A stretch of DNA of 64,000 nucleotides from Paenibacillus flagellatus (GTDB lineage: Bacteria; Bacillota; Bacilli; Paenibacillales; NBRC-103111), in NCBI RefSeq assembly GCF_003217775.1, contig NZ_QJVJ01000010.1, forward strand, positions 268,481 through 332,480, written 5' to 3'. Numbering within the stretch: the first letter of the stretch is position 1; the number at the start of each line of letters is the position of its first letter. The notes beneath the pieces were generated by a model. It was not told where the DNA came from, did no database searches, and worked only from the letters and a program-made list of their open reading frames with translations. Of this stretch, positions 17,359 to 26,427 are shown one piece after another. The position numbers were made by a program, and so were the translations under genes.

Positions 17359-18948
17359 ATGTTCGGACTATACGGGAACGGCTTCGCCAAAAAGAAAAAA
17401 ATCAGTCTTGCCACCCTTTTAACCGGTTTGGTCTCCCTTTCCGTGGCGTTTACCTTGACGATTCTGCTTTTCGCGTCTTATCAATCCAACAAGAAGTCGC
17501 TATTCGAAACGACCTTTGCGTTGAATTATTCGGCCGCCATCAAAATGAGCCATTCGATCGATTCCTTGTTCAAATCGATGCGGTCCGGTCTGGCCCACGC
17601 CAGCGCCCGTATGGCGACCGGCGACTTGTCGGACGTGAAAGAAATGCGGAAGCAGCTTGAGACGCTGCGTCTCGGCAGCCACTATTTCAACTCCATCGCC
17701 GTCGTGGACGAAACGGGCCTGATCCGAAGCGTGGATCCCCCCTCCGTCGGCACGGCCGGAACGTACATCGCAACGGAAGCGAGCAAAGAAGCGCTGGCAC
17801 TAAGAAAGCCTTACCTATCCAAGCCCTACACCTCGGCTACCGGGCGTCTGATCGTGTTTATGAGCGAACCGATTTTCGACAAGGACGGACGTTATCGCGG
17901 TTTTATCGGCGGCAGCCTCTATCTGCAGGAAGATAATATAGTGAATATGATGTTCGGCATGCATAACCGCAATAGCGACGGCTCGTACTTTTACATCGTA
18001 AGCTCGAACGGTCACGTCCTGTTTCATCCGGACAAATCCCGAATCGGCACCGATAGCACCGCCAACCAGGCCGTCCAAAACGTTCTTCGGGGTCAAAACG
18101 GGTATGATCAGGTTGTCAACGCGCAGGGGGCCGTTTTTCTTGCCGGCTATTCCCTCGTCCCGGAAAACGGCTGGGGAGTCGTCGTCCAGTCGCCGGTCGG
18201 CGTGGTGTACGGGCAATTGAACCGCAATATTCGTACCATTCTTGTATACGCTCTTGCCCCGTTTGTCCTGTTACTGATCGCGGCCATATGGGTGGCCCGG
18301 CGCTTGGCCGGTCCGTTCGTAGCTTTAGCCCGTATGGCCGGCAAATTCGGCGGGAGCGGTAAAATCGTTCTTCCGGATATCAAGCGTCACTGGAATTGGG
18401 AAGCGGACTTGTTGACCAGGACGATTACAATGGCTCTGAGCGATTTGCAAAAGCAAACCGAGCAACTGACTCATGCCGCCATGACCGATTCTTTAACGGG
18501 ATTGATGAACCGCAGAACGTTCGAATCCGTCATGAAGCAATGGACGGAAATGCGGCAGCCCTTCGCCCTGATCGTGATGGACATCGACCGGTTCAAGTCC
18601 ATCAACGACACCTACGGTCATCAGGCAGGCGACGAGGTATTAAGCCACCTGGCCCGGATCCTCGCCTCGTCCGTACGCTCCAACGACGTATGCTGCCGTT
18701 ATGGCGGGGAAGAATTCGTCGCGCTGCTTCCGCTCGCTACCGTACCGGACGCTTGGAATATGGCGGAACGGGTTCGCACGGCCGTTGAAACTAGAGAAAA
18801 TCCGCTCGGAATCCCGATCACGGTCTCCTTAGGAATCGCGCACTATCCTACGCATGCCCAATCGGCGGAAACGCTGTTTCAGCGGGCCGATCATGCGCTA
18901 TATCAGGCGAAGGAATCCGGGAAAAACAAGTCCATCGTGGCCGGTTAG
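17359..18948 (+). CDS. Membrane diguanylate cyclase with dCache sensor
   Basis: Makes cyclic di-GMP from GTP. The 529-residue protein has an N-terminal membrane helix (about 16-40), an extracellular double-Cache-type sensor (about 45-290), a second helix (ILVYALAPFVLLLIAAIWVARRL) with a short HAMP-like stretch, and a C-terminal GGDEF domain. The active-site motif is GGEEF near residue 449. The inhibitory site RSND lies five residues before it, so both activity and product inhibition look intact. The start is ATG 17359, 6 bases after aaaggaaggg. It stands alone between the first importer module and the gerA operon and has its own terminator. From here on the DNA is less GC-rich than upstream. 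Confidence 0.93.
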   Translation: MFGLYGNGFAKKKKISLATLLTGLVSLSVAFTLTILLFASYQSNKKSLFETTFALNYSAAIKMSHSIDSLFKSMRSGLAHASARMATGDLSDVKEMRKQLETLRLGSHYFNSIAVVDETGLIRSVDPPSVGTAGTYIATEASKEALALRKPYLSKPYTSATGRLIVFMSEPIFDKDGRYRGFIGGSLYLQEDNIVNMMFGMHNRNSDGSYFYIVSSNGHVLFHPDKSRIGTDSTANQAVQNVLRGQNGYDQVVNAQGAVFLAGYSLVPENGWGVVVQSPVGVVYGQLNRNIRTILVYALAPFVLLLIAAIWVARRLAGPFVALARMAGKFGGSGKIVLPDIKRHWNWEADLLTRTITMALSDLQKQTEQLTHAAMTDSLTGLMNRRTFESVMKQWTEMRQPFALIVMDIDRFKSINDTYGHQAGDEVLSHLARILASSVRSNDVCCRYGGEEFVALLPLATVPDAWNMAERVRTAVETRENPLGIPITVSLGIAHYPTHAQSAETLFQRADHALYQAKESGKNKSIVAG

Positions 18949-19009
18949 GGAATGTATTCCGCTCCGCGTCCATTAGACATAGGAATCCGATAACCGAGGC
19001 GTTGAGAAT

Positions 19010-19033
19010 GTCCGCGTAAATCGCGGATTTTTT
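19010..19033 (+). terminator. Terminator after the diguanylate cyclase gene
   Basis: tccgcg-taaa-tcgcgga stem followed by seven T. Confidence 0.88.
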
Positions 19034-19140
19034 TATTCATCGGTACAAGCCCTATCCGGACGTATCTGCTGGAATAAAGCGGAAGCGGCAAGGAGACAAT
19101 ACCCCTGAATCGTGAAAGACGAAAACGTGGGGCGTAGCGA

Positions 19141-20826
19141 ATGATGATACTAGAGGCGATGAGGAATATCCTGAAACCCGAAATATGGGTAGGCGCTGTT
19201 GTTTCTTTCGCGTTTCCTTTCGGGATCTCGAGACTATTCCGGAAGCTGCAGGCGGAAGGAGGGGACCGGTTCCGCCCGTCGCGACGGGTCGGACGGAGGA
19301 AATCGATCGACAAAGCGCGGGAACCGGCTCGGAAGGCTGCCGTTCCGGTGGCGGAGCGCCTGGAGATTAATATTCGCGCGATGCGGGAAGCGATCGGTCA
19401 TAGTCCCGATGTCATGTTCCGCGATTTCGCGATCCGCCGAACCGATTCCCGTGCCGTCATTGTTTATATCGACGGTTTAATCGATTCGAACGCACTGGTC
19501 GAACAGGTGATGAAGCCGCTGATGCGGGAGGTCGACCGGACGTCGGAGGTTCCCCTCGACCCGGAAGCATGGAAGGACGAGTTAACGAATTCCGTTCTTC
19601 CCGCTGCCGACGTGAAAGCCGTTGCCTGCTTGGAGGCGTGCGTGCACGAGGTGTTGTCCGGCAATATCGCCCTATTTGCGGAAGGCATGGCGGAGGCGGT
19701 CATCGTCGGCGCTTCCGGCGGAGAAAGCCGCTCGGTCGAAGAGCCTCTTTCGGAGGCGGTCGTACGCGGTCCGAAGGACGGCTTCGTCGAAAGCCTTCGC
19801 AGCAATACGACGCTTCTTCGCCGCCGCATCAAGGACCCCGGCTTCACGACGGTCGGCTTTACGCTCGGACGCCGTTCGAGAACGAAGCTGTCCTTGTTCT
19901 ACATCAAAGGATTGACCAATCCGGATTTGGTCGAAGAAGTGGAGAGCCGCTTGCGTCGGATCGATATCGACGACATCCTGGAGTCGGGGTATGTCGAGCA
20001 GCTGATCGAGGACCGGTATCTTTCCCCGTTCCCGCAAGTCCAAAATACGGAACGGCCCGATCGGGTCGCCGGCGCATTGATGGAAGGGCGCGTCGCCCTT
20101 CTGATGGAAGGAACGCCGATGGCCCTTCTCGTTCCCGTTACGTTTCCCATGCTGATGACTTCGCCGGAAGATTACTACGAAAGGTGGCTCCCGGCATCGC
20201 TGATCCGCATCTTGCGATACGGAGCGGCCTTCTTGGCTTTATTCCTCCCCGCGATCTATATCGCCTTGATTTCCTATAACCACGGTCTGATTCCGACGAA
20301 GCTCGTCATCTCGATAGCCGCCGGTAGAGAAGGGGTTCCGTTCCCGTCCATCGTGGAAGCTTTGATTATGGAGGTTACGCTCGAAATTTTGCGAGAAGCC
20401 GGGCTTCGTCTGCCGAAGCCGATCGGCCAAGCCGTCGGCATCGTCGGCGGTCTGGTCATCGGTCAAGCGGCCGTGCAGGCGGCGATCGTGAGCCCGATCA
20501 TGGTCATCGTCGTCGCTTTGACGGCGATTTCTTCCTTCGCTTTCCCGCAGTACGGTGCGGGGATCGCGATACGGATGCTGCGCTTCGCGATGATGCTGGC
20601 CGCCGCGGTATTCGGGTTGTTCGGGATCATTATGTTTTTTATCCTGATCCTGGTTCATCTGGTCAGACTGAAAAGCTTCGGGACCGACTATTTGTCTCCG
20701 TTTGCGCCCATGCGTCCGGGAGACTGGAGGGACCTTGTGGTCCGATTGCCGCTTCAGGTCTTGACGGGTCGTCCGGAATCGAACGAGACGGAGGACCGCA
20801 TACGCCAACCGCCGGAAGGGGGGTAA
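19141..20826 (+). CDS. Spore germinant receptor A subunit (GerAA/GerKA family)
   Basis: Largest subunit of a nutrient germinant receptor in the inner spore membrane, 561 residues. It has the soluble N-terminal region (SPDVMFRDFAIRR, VIVYIDGLIDSNALVEQVMKPL) and the pocket motif RYLSPFPQVQNTERPDRVAGAL. The membrane part (from about 340) contains EDYYERWLPASLIRILRY, PFPSIVEALIMEVTLEILREAGLRLP and GIVGGLVIGQAAVQA, all typical of the family. An extra helix at the N-terminus (WVGAVVSFAFPFGISRLF) is a variation. It forms an operon with the B and C genes, with a gap of 4 bases to B. A sigma-G promoter would be expected upstream but was not clearly recognised. Confidence 0.95.
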   Translation: MMILEAMRNILKPEIWVGAVVSFAFPFGISRLFRKLQAEGGDRFRPSRRVGRRKSIDKAREPARKAAVPVAERLEINIRAMREAIGHSPDVMFRDFAIRRTDSRAVIVYIDGLIDSNALVEQVMKPLMREVDRTSEVPLDPEAWKDELTNSVLPAADVKAVACLEACVHEVLSGNIALFAEGMAEAVIVGASGGESRSVEEPLSEAVVRGPKDGFVESLRSNTTLLRRRIKDPGFTTVGFTLGRRSRTKLSLFYIKGLTNPDLVEEVESRLRRIDIDDILESGYVEQLIEDRYLSPFPQVQNTERPDRVAGALMEGRVALLMEGTPMALLVPVTFPMLMTSPEDYYERWLPASLIRILRYGAAFLALFLPAIYIALISYNHGLIPTKLVISIAAGREGVPFPSIVEALIMEVTLEILREAGLRLPKPIGQAVGIVGGLVIGQAAVQAAIVSPIMVIVVALTAISSFAFPQYGAGIAIRMLRFAMMLAAAVFGLFGIIMFFILILVHLVRLKSFGTDYLSPFAPMRPGDWRDLVVRLPLQVLTGRPESNETEDRIRQPPEGG

Positions 20827-20830
20827 TTTT

Positions 20831-21931
20831 TTGAACAAGGACTATGGGGACCGGATTACGGCAACGCAAGCCGCTTTTATCGTAGCCAAAAGCATGATCG
20901 GAACCGGCATTCTCGTCATGTCCCGCGGCATAGCGAGGGACGTCGGAACGCCGGACGGATGGATTTCCGTCATCGTCAGCGGATTTTTGGCCATACTGGC
21001 CGGTGTTATCATCGTCCGCTTGAGCCGGAGATTTCCGGGCGAAACGTTTTTCGAGTATAGTCAGTCGATCGTCGGCAAGCCGCTCGGGGTCGTGATCGGC
21101 GTTCTGGTCGCATTCGATTTCATCGCCCGATCGGGATACCTGCTGCGCCTCATGGGCGAAGTGGTCCGTGTATACTTGCTGGACAAAACCCCCATGGAAG
21201 TCGTGTTGATCTTGTTCCTGAGCTTGGCGGCTTACCTCACGACGGGGGGATTGAATCCGATCGCGCGGTTAATCGAAATCTGCCTTCCCATCGTCGTACT
21301 GATGCTAATGGTGCTCATCTTGTTCAGCCTGAGAGATTCGGAGCTGGTCAACATCCGTCCGGTGCTCGGAGAAGGGGTGCTTCCCGTGCTGCGGGGGATC
21401 AAGGCCTCCGTTTTTTCCTTTAGCGGCTTTGAAATCATGCTGTTCCTGCTCGCTTTCATGAAGGAGCCGGATAAAGCGATGAAATCGACGCTATGGGGCA
21501 TTGCGGCGGTTATTCCTTTGTACGCCGCCGTCGTTGGTGTCACGATCGCGATGCTCACGGTGGACGAAGTGAAAACGTTGACCTGGCCGACGATGTCGGT
21601 CGCCAAAAATATCGAGCTGCCGGGCGGCTTCTTCGAGCGGTTCGAATCGGTATTCTCCGTTTTGTGGGTGATCTCGATGTATACGGCGTTTGTCCTTTAC
21701 CAATACGTCGCGTCTCTCGGGTTCAGTCGTCTATTCCGAAAAAATCACGGGGCGATCACGTTCGCCATTCTGCCGATTATTTACATCGTATCGATGCTTC
21801 CCCGCGATTTGAACGAGGTATTTCGATTAGGAGATCATCTTGGCGTGTCCGCTCTGATCATCATCGCGGTCATCCCGCCGTTGTTTTGGCTGATCGCGAA
21901 GCTAAGGGGGAAAGGCATTGAGAACGCATAA
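20831..21931 (+). CDS. Spore germinant receptor B subunit (GerAB family)
   Basis: Amino-acid/polyamine/organocation-fold membrane subunit thought to bind the germinant. It has 366 residues and about ten membrane helices. It begins with the family pattern ITATQAAFIVAKSMIGTGILVMSRGIARDVG, and PIARLIEICLPIVVLMLMVL lies in the middle. The start is TTG 20831 after aagggggg. The end overlaps the C gene by 14 bases. It is intact, unlike its downstream partner. Confidence 0.95.
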   Translation: MNKDYGDRITATQAAFIVAKSMIGTGILVMSRGIARDVGTPDGWISVIVSGFLAILAGVIIVRLSRRFPGETFFEYSQSIVGKPLGVVIGVLVAFDFIARSGYLLRLMGEVVRVYLLDKTPMEVVLILFLSLAAYLTTGGLNPIARLIEICLPIVVLMLMVLILFSLRDSELVNIRPVLGEGVLPVLRGIKASVFSFSGFEIMLFLLAFMKEPDKAMKSTLWGIAAVIPLYAAVVGVTIAMLTVDEVKTLTWPTMSVAKNIELPGGFFERFESVFSVLWVISMYTAFVLYQYVASLGFSRLFRKNHGAITFAILPIIYIVSMLPRDLNEVFRLGDHLGVSALIIIAVIPPLFWLIAKLRGKGIENA

Positions 21932-23068
21932 ACGGATGGTAACGGCCGCAATTCTACTTTTGTTTTTGCCTTTGACCGGCTGTTGGGATCGTCGGGAAAT
22001 CGACGACGTCGGGATCGTACTCGGAATCGGCTTCGACGAGTCGAACGGGAAGCAGTCCGTTTCCATGGTCCACCAATTTGCCGTACCGAAACAATTTGCC
22101 GCCAAAGAATCGGGGTCGTCCCAAACGAACTATTTGAACCTCGTTAACGAAGGCGTTTCGGTCTTCTCCAACATTCGCGAGCTGTCGACACGGGCCGAGC
22201 GATCGCCCAGCTACGAGCATTTGCGGATGATCGTCATCAGCGAGAAGGTGGCGCGCAGCTTCGATTTGAACAACATTATCGATTTTTTGATGCGAAATAC
22301 GGAAACAAGGCGGACGATCCGCGTGGCGATCACGCAGGGGAAAGCGAGGGACGTGTTCGAAAAGCGCGGAATCATCTCGAATCCGTCTTTGGCGATCCGG
22401 GAGCTTTCCGACAACTGGCGTACCACTTTGATGATGGCGCCGGAGCTCAAGCTGGGCGATATGTCGGAACAGCTGACGGGAAAAACGAGTTTTGTCGTAC
22501 CGCAAATCGAACCTTTCGGCAAAGAAGCCAAATCGGCGGGAGCCGCCGTCGTCGACGGCCGGAAGGGGTCGATGATCGGCTGGCTGAGCGAGAACGAGGT
22601 TGCGGGCTTGAATTTGCTGCAAGGGCGCAAAAAAAGCTCGGGCGTTATCGCCGCAAAGATCCGGTAAGCGGGAAAACGGTCGTGTACGAAATCCGGTCGT
22701 TGCGAAGCGCAATCAAACCCCGCTTGAACAATGAAACCGTATCGTTCGAAGTCGAAATCGCTACGGAAGGCAAGCTGAGGGAGGATTGGGTTCATTCCGA
22801 TAACGCGTTCGAATCCGACATGATCCGAAGAGCGGAACAGGCGACGGAGGCGTCCATTCGGGAAATAGTCGAAAAGACGCTCGCGAAAATGCAAAACGAA
22901 TTGAAAGTGGACGTGGCGGGCTTCGGAAAACGACTGAACATCGCCTTTCCGATGGAGTGGAAAAAACGGAAAAACGAGTGGGACCGGCAATTCAGCGAAA
23001 TAAAGGTCGAAGTCAAAGTGAACGCGACGATTCAGGAATTCGGAACGAAAGGCATGAAAAACGGATAA
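21918..23068 (+). pseudogene. Spore germinant receptor C lipoprotein (GerAC family), frameshifted
   Basis: The first part (21918-22667, 249 residues) has a lipoprotein signal (LLLFLPLTGCWDRREID, lipid Cys at 22) and the typical GerC N-domain (VGIVLGIGFDE). It stops at a TAA just after SSGVIAAKIR. The second part reads on in another frame (22655-23068) as KDPVSGKTVVYEIRSLRSAIKP and completes the C-domain (EASIREIVEKTLAKMQNELKVDVAGFGK). The join falls at or near the aaa at 22655-22657: one extra A there would restore a single protein of about 384 residues, the normal family length. This is either a real one-base deletion that removes the lipoprotein anchor of the receptor or a sequencing error. 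A translational slip at the seven-A run (22629-22635) would reach the same frame but garble a conserved stretch, so it is less likely. Confidence 0.85.
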
Positions 23069-23119
23069 GGTGTTACATCGCTTGCGACAAATCCCCGAGC
23101 CTCCCTCGGCGATTGTTAT

Positions 23120-23159
23120 GACAACCGGTTGACACAAAATATGCTAACCGGTTATCATA
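23120..23159 (+). promoter_or_regulatory. LacI-type double operator overlapping a sigma-A promoter
   Basis: Promoter TTGACA (23130-23135), an 18-base spacer and TATCAT (23154-23159). Two perfect palindromes centred on CG cover it: CAACCGGTTG (23123-23132) on the -35 and TAACCGGTTA (23146-23155) against the -10. The pattern AACCGGTT fits a LacI-family operator but not the CcpA cre consensus. The same palindrome recurs at 27446-27455, and a lacI gene lies between, so local repression is inferred. Confidence 0.8.
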
Positions 23160-23214
23160 AAATTGCATTCGTCATGAATGCGCATTCATAAATAGTCGTA
23201 AGGGGGAAAACAAG

Positions 23215-24570
23215 ATGAAAATGACCAAAGGTACCGCATTAGCCGTTTGCATCATGATGGTGCTCCTCGCATTGGCGGCATGCTCCAAGAGCAACACCCC
23301 GAGTGATTCGGCGGGACAATCTCCGGAGGCACAAACCAAACCATCGGCCAAAGACGTAAAGCTTACGTTTTTCAACACCTCCGCCGAAGTTAACGCTGTA
23401 TTCGAAGAGCTTTTCAAAACGTATCACGCGCTTAATCCGAATGTGACGATCGAATTGATTCCGACTCCGATCGGCGGAGCGCAGCTTGAAAAATTCCAAT
23501 CCTTATTGGCGTCGGGAAAGCCGGCTACGATTGCAAACCTGGATCCGGGAACCATTCTTCAGTACAAGGATAAGTTTATGGACCTGGAAGCCGAGAAAAA
23601 CAAGTATGTTCAGCTGGCCAAGCCGGGCGCGATCGACGGCGCATTGCTGGACGGCAAATTTCTGGGCATTCCGTGGACCGCACAAGGTTACGGTCTGCTT
23701 TATAATAAACGGGTCGTCGAGGAAGCGATCGGGGGGAGCTTCGATCCGGCTTCGGTTAAAACGCGCAACGACTTGGAAACGTTGTTCAAGAAAATTGAGG
23801 CAGCCGGCAAGGCGCCCGTGATGATCCATGGGGCGGATTGGTCCTTGGGCGCTCACTACTTGGGTATGGCATACTCCTTGCAATCGAAAAGCGTGGAAGA
23901 CAATCGCAAGTTTGTCGAAGACCTGAAGAACGGCAAAGCGACGTTGGCCGGCAACCCGCAATTTACCGGCCTGATGGATACTTTCGATCTGTTGAAGACG
24001 TACAATGCCCGAAAAAAAGACCCGCTTGTCGCGGACTACAATAAGGACAGCGCGGATTTTGCGAAGGGCAATGCGGCGTTCTATTTTATGGGAGACTGGA
24101 CATGGGCCGTCATCGGGACGCTTGAAGGACGCGACAAAGAATTCGGCATCATTCCGGTGCCGATCAGCAACAATCCGGCCGATTACGGCAACGCTCAAGT
24201 TGCGTACAGCGAACCGAAGCTGTTCGCCATCGACCAATCGGGGTCTACGCCGGAGCAGCAAGCGGCCGCCAAAGCATTTCTCGAATGGCTCGTTACAAGC
24301 GATCAGGGGCAGCATGCAATCGTGACCCAAATGGGGCTTTCCCTGCCCTACAAGCATGTAAATGCGAAAGGTACAAATGTCATTTCCGATGCCATATCCA
24401 GCTATGTGGATCGAGGACAAGTGTTGAATATCGGCGTCATCAACTACTTCCCGCAAGATTATTGGTCCAAGACGGGGGCTTCGATGCAAAAATATATGGT
24501 GGGCAAGATCGATCGAAACGGGCTTGCCGAGGAAGTCCAAGCTTATTGGAAATCGTATGCGGGCAAGTAA
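23215..24570 (+). CDS. Extracellular sugar-binding lipoprotein (family 1) of the LacI-controlled importer
   Basis: Substrate receptor of a CUT1 importer, 451 residues. The signal peptide ends in the lipobox LALAAC (Cys near 23), followed by a Ser/Pro/Gln-rich linker and a MalE/UgpB-like fold (VKLTFFNTSAEVNAVFEELFKTYHALNPNV, WTAQGYGLLYNK, GNAAFYFMGDWTW). It differs from the larger LplA-type receptors in the other two modules. It is the first gene behind the double-operator promoter, with a ribosome binding site aaggggg. Its place in a regulon with a sucrose-type phosphorylase points to a sucrose-like disaccharide ligand (inference). Confidence 0.92.
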   Translation: MKMTKGTALAVCIMMVLLALAACSKSNTPSDSAGQSPEAQTKPSAKDVKLTFFNTSAEVNAVFEELFKTYHALNPNVTIELIPTPIGGAQLEKFQSLLASGKPATIANLDPGTILQYKDKFMDLEAEKNKYVQLAKPGAIDGALLDGKFLGIPWTAQGYGLLYNKRVVEEAIGGSFDPASVKTRNDLETLFKKIEAAGKAPVMIHGADWSLGAHYLGMAYSLQSKSVEDNRKFVEDLKNGKATLAGNPQFTGLMDTFDLLKTYNARKKDPLVADYNKDSADFAKGNAAFYFMGDWTWAVIGTLEGRDKEFGIIPVPISNNPADYGNAQVAYSEPKLFAIDQSGSTPEQQAAAKAFLEWLVTSDQGQHAIVTQMGLSLPYKHVNAKGTNVISDAISSYVDRGQVLNIGVINYFPQDYWSKTGASMQKYMVGKIDRNGLAEEVQAYWKSYAGK

Positions 24571-24650
24571 GGCTTGAACGGACGATCCGACAAAGATGAG
24601 ACTGGGGCCGCGCCTCAGTCCGTCTTGTTTCAAGAAAGGGGGCAAGAGAC

Positions 24651-25532
24651 ATGTACAAAAAGACATTTTTAAGGAATACGGGGACGTTTTTGCTTTTCGG
24701 AGGACCCTCCACCTTTGCGTTTGCCGCCGTCGTTCTCATGCCGTTCGTCGTCGGCTTGTATTTAACGTTCACGAATTGGGATGTTCGAACGGGCGACCGC
24801 ACGCTTGTCGGGTTATCCCATTATGCGGCCGTATTCCGCGATACCGTATTCATCGGCCAGTTATGGTTTACGCTGAAATACGTATTGTTCACGGTATCGA
24901 TTGCCAATGTGCTGGCCTTTTTCGTCGCGCTGGCGCTGACCAGAGGGGTGAAGGGGGAGCAATGGCTTCGGACGGGCTTTTTCACCCCCAACTTGATCGG
25001 CGGAATCGTGCTGGGTTATTTATGGCAGACGCTGTTCTCGCAAGTTTTGCCTTACTTGGGGGACAGGTACGGGTGGGCCTTGTTTCAAACGTCATGGCTG
25101 ACGGATACGGATACCGCATTTTGGGCGCTCGTCTTGGCGACGGCTTGGCAGCTGGTCGGTTATCTGATGATTATTTATATAGCCGGATTCACGGGCGTTC
25201 CCCGAGACGTGCTGGAAGCCGCCGGCATCGACGGGGCGAGCGGCTATTCCCTTATTCGCCGAATCATCCTGCCGCTTGCGGTTCCGGCGATCGTCATCTG
25301 CATCTTCATTTCGGTTTCCCGTTCCTTTTTGACCTACGATATCAATCTTGCCTTGACCAAGGGAGGGCCCTTTAACTCCACCGAGCTGGCCACCTATCAT
25401 ATCGTGCAAAAAGCGTTTCTCTCCAATCAATACGGGGTCGGCCAGGCCGAAGCCATCGTTTTGTTCGCCGTCGTTGCGATCATTGCGCTTACCCAATCCT
25501 ACTTGCTCAAGAGATTGGAGGTCGAATCGTGA
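24651..25532 (+). CDS. Sugar ABC transporter permease (MalF/UgpA type)
   Basis: First membrane subunit of the LacI-controlled importer, 293 residues with six helices. It shows FTNWDVRTGDRTLVGLSHYAAVFRD and the EAA loop LEAAGIDGASGYSLIRRIILP. It has aagaaaggggg as ribosome binding site and lies 80 bases after the receptor gene. The stop overlaps the next permease start. No ATP-binding subunit gene is present nearby, so a shared MsmX-type ATPase encoded elsewhere is assumed. Confidence 0.93.
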   Translation: MYKKTFLRNTGTFLLFGGPSTFAFAAVVLMPFVVGLYLTFTNWDVRTGDRTLVGLSHYAAVFRDTVFIGQLWFTLKYVLFTVSIANVLAFFVALALTRGVKGEQWLRTGFFTPNLIGGIVLGYLWQTLFSQVLPYLGDRYGWALFQTSWLTDTDTAFWALVLATAWQLVGYLMIIYIAGFTGVPRDVLEAAGIDGASGYSLIRRIILPLAVPAIVICIFISVSRSFLTYDINLALTKGGPFNSTELATYHIVQKAFLSNQYGVGQAEAIVLFAVVAIIALTQSYLLKRLEVES

Positions 25533-26356
25533 TGGAAGCTCGGCCGTTCCTCTCCCGGATGAAATCGGTGCCGCTGTTTATATCGCTGTTCTTGTTTTTA
25601 ACGCCTTTTTTGCTCATCGTCATGAATTCCTTCAAAACGACGCAGCAATTTACGGAAAACCCGTTGTCACTGCCGAGAAGCTGGAAGCTTACCAATTACG
25701 TCACCGCCTTTACAAACATGGATTTCATGCAAGGATTTCTCAATTCCTTGACCATTACGATCGCTGCCGTGCTGCTCATTGTCTTTTTTTCGTCGATGAC
25801 CGGATATTTGTTCGTCCGTTATAACTGGAAGCTGAACGCCGGCATTTTCTACATGATGCTGGCCTCCATGGCGCTTCCGTTCCAAGTTCTGATGATTCCT
25901 CTGGTTATGCTTTACGGGAATCTGGATCTATTGAATCTGAAGGGGACGCTGCTGTTTTTTTATTTGGGGTTTGGCGTTCCTTTCGGCGTGTTCACCTTCC
26001 ATGGCTTCATCAAAGGGATTCCGTTCGAATTGGAAGAGTCGGCGTTTCTCGAGGGCAGCTCGAGACTCGGCACGTTTTTCCGGATCGTGCTGCCGCTTCT
26101 GAAGCCTGTTTTCGTAACGCTTATCGTTTTGGATGTGCTGTGGATCTGGAACGATTACTTGCTGCCCAGTCTGGTGCTGCTGTCGCCGGATCAGAGAACG
26201 CTGCCGCTCTCGACGTACACCTTCTTCTCCTCCTATTCCGTCGATTTTGCGCCCTTGATGGCCGGCTTGATCATGACGATTATCCCGGTGCTGGCGTTAT
26301 ACCTTTTTCTGCAGAAGCAGATCATCAAGGGGATAACGGAAGGGGCCTTAAAATAG
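25529..26356 (+). CDS. Sugar ABC transporter permease (MalG type)
   Basis: Second membrane subunit, 275 residues with six helices. It has NSFKTTQQFTENPLSLP after helix 1, the EAA-type loop LEESAFLEGSSRLGTFFRIVLPLLKP and the usual C-terminus IIKGITEGALK. The EAA loop reads ESAFLEGSS where EAARIDGAS is more common. The start may be GTG 25529, overlapping the upstream stop (GTGATG), or the next codon ATG 25532; both sit behind ggagg. It ends 71 bases before lacI. Confidence 0.93.
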   Translation: MMEARPFLSRMKSVPLFISLFLFLTPFLLIVMNSFKTTQQFTENPLSLPRSWKLTNYVTAFTNMDFMQGFLNSLTITIAAVLLIVFFSSMTGYLFVRYNWKLNAGIFYMMLASMALPFQVLMIPLVMLYGNLDLLNLKGTLLFFYLGFGVPFGVFTFHGFIKGIPFELEESAFLEGSSRLGTFFRIVLPLLKPVFVTLIVLDVLWIWNDYLLPSLVLLSPDQRTLPLSTYTFFSSYSVDFAPLMAGLIMTIIPVLALYLFLQKQIIKGITEGALK

Positions 26357-26372
26357 GCTCGGGCGATCGTAG

Positions 26373-26401
26373 CTGAAAAAGTTGCGATATTGGCTTATAA
26401 T
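26373..26401 (+). promoter_or_regulatory. Possible lacI promoter
   Basis: TATAAT (26396-26401) has a weak -35 ctgaaa (26373-26378) at 17 bases. No AACCGGTT palindrome overlaps it, so lacI may be expressed independently of its own operator. Confidence 0.4.
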
Positions 26402-26427
26402 GGTTACAAAAAACAAGGTGATCCAGG

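Noticed and set aside
17419..17430. Further LacI operator AACCGGTT in the diguanylate cyclase gene (also near 34648)
   Set aside because: Both lie within coding sequence away from promoters and lack the extended symmetry.
22626..22640. Programmed -1 frameshift at the seven-A run in gerAC
   Set aside because: A slip there would replace the conserved stretch SSGVIAAK by unrelated residues, so an indel nearer 22655 explains the data better.
23120..23135. CcpA catabolite-responsive element (cre) at the importer promoter
   Set aside because: The palindrome has CG at the centre but does not fit the cre consensus on its outer positions. It matches the local LacI sites better.
22211..23137. 308-codon minus-strand open frame
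   Set aside because: It is antisense to both halves of the frameshifted gerAC gene, with no homology motif or ribosome binding site.
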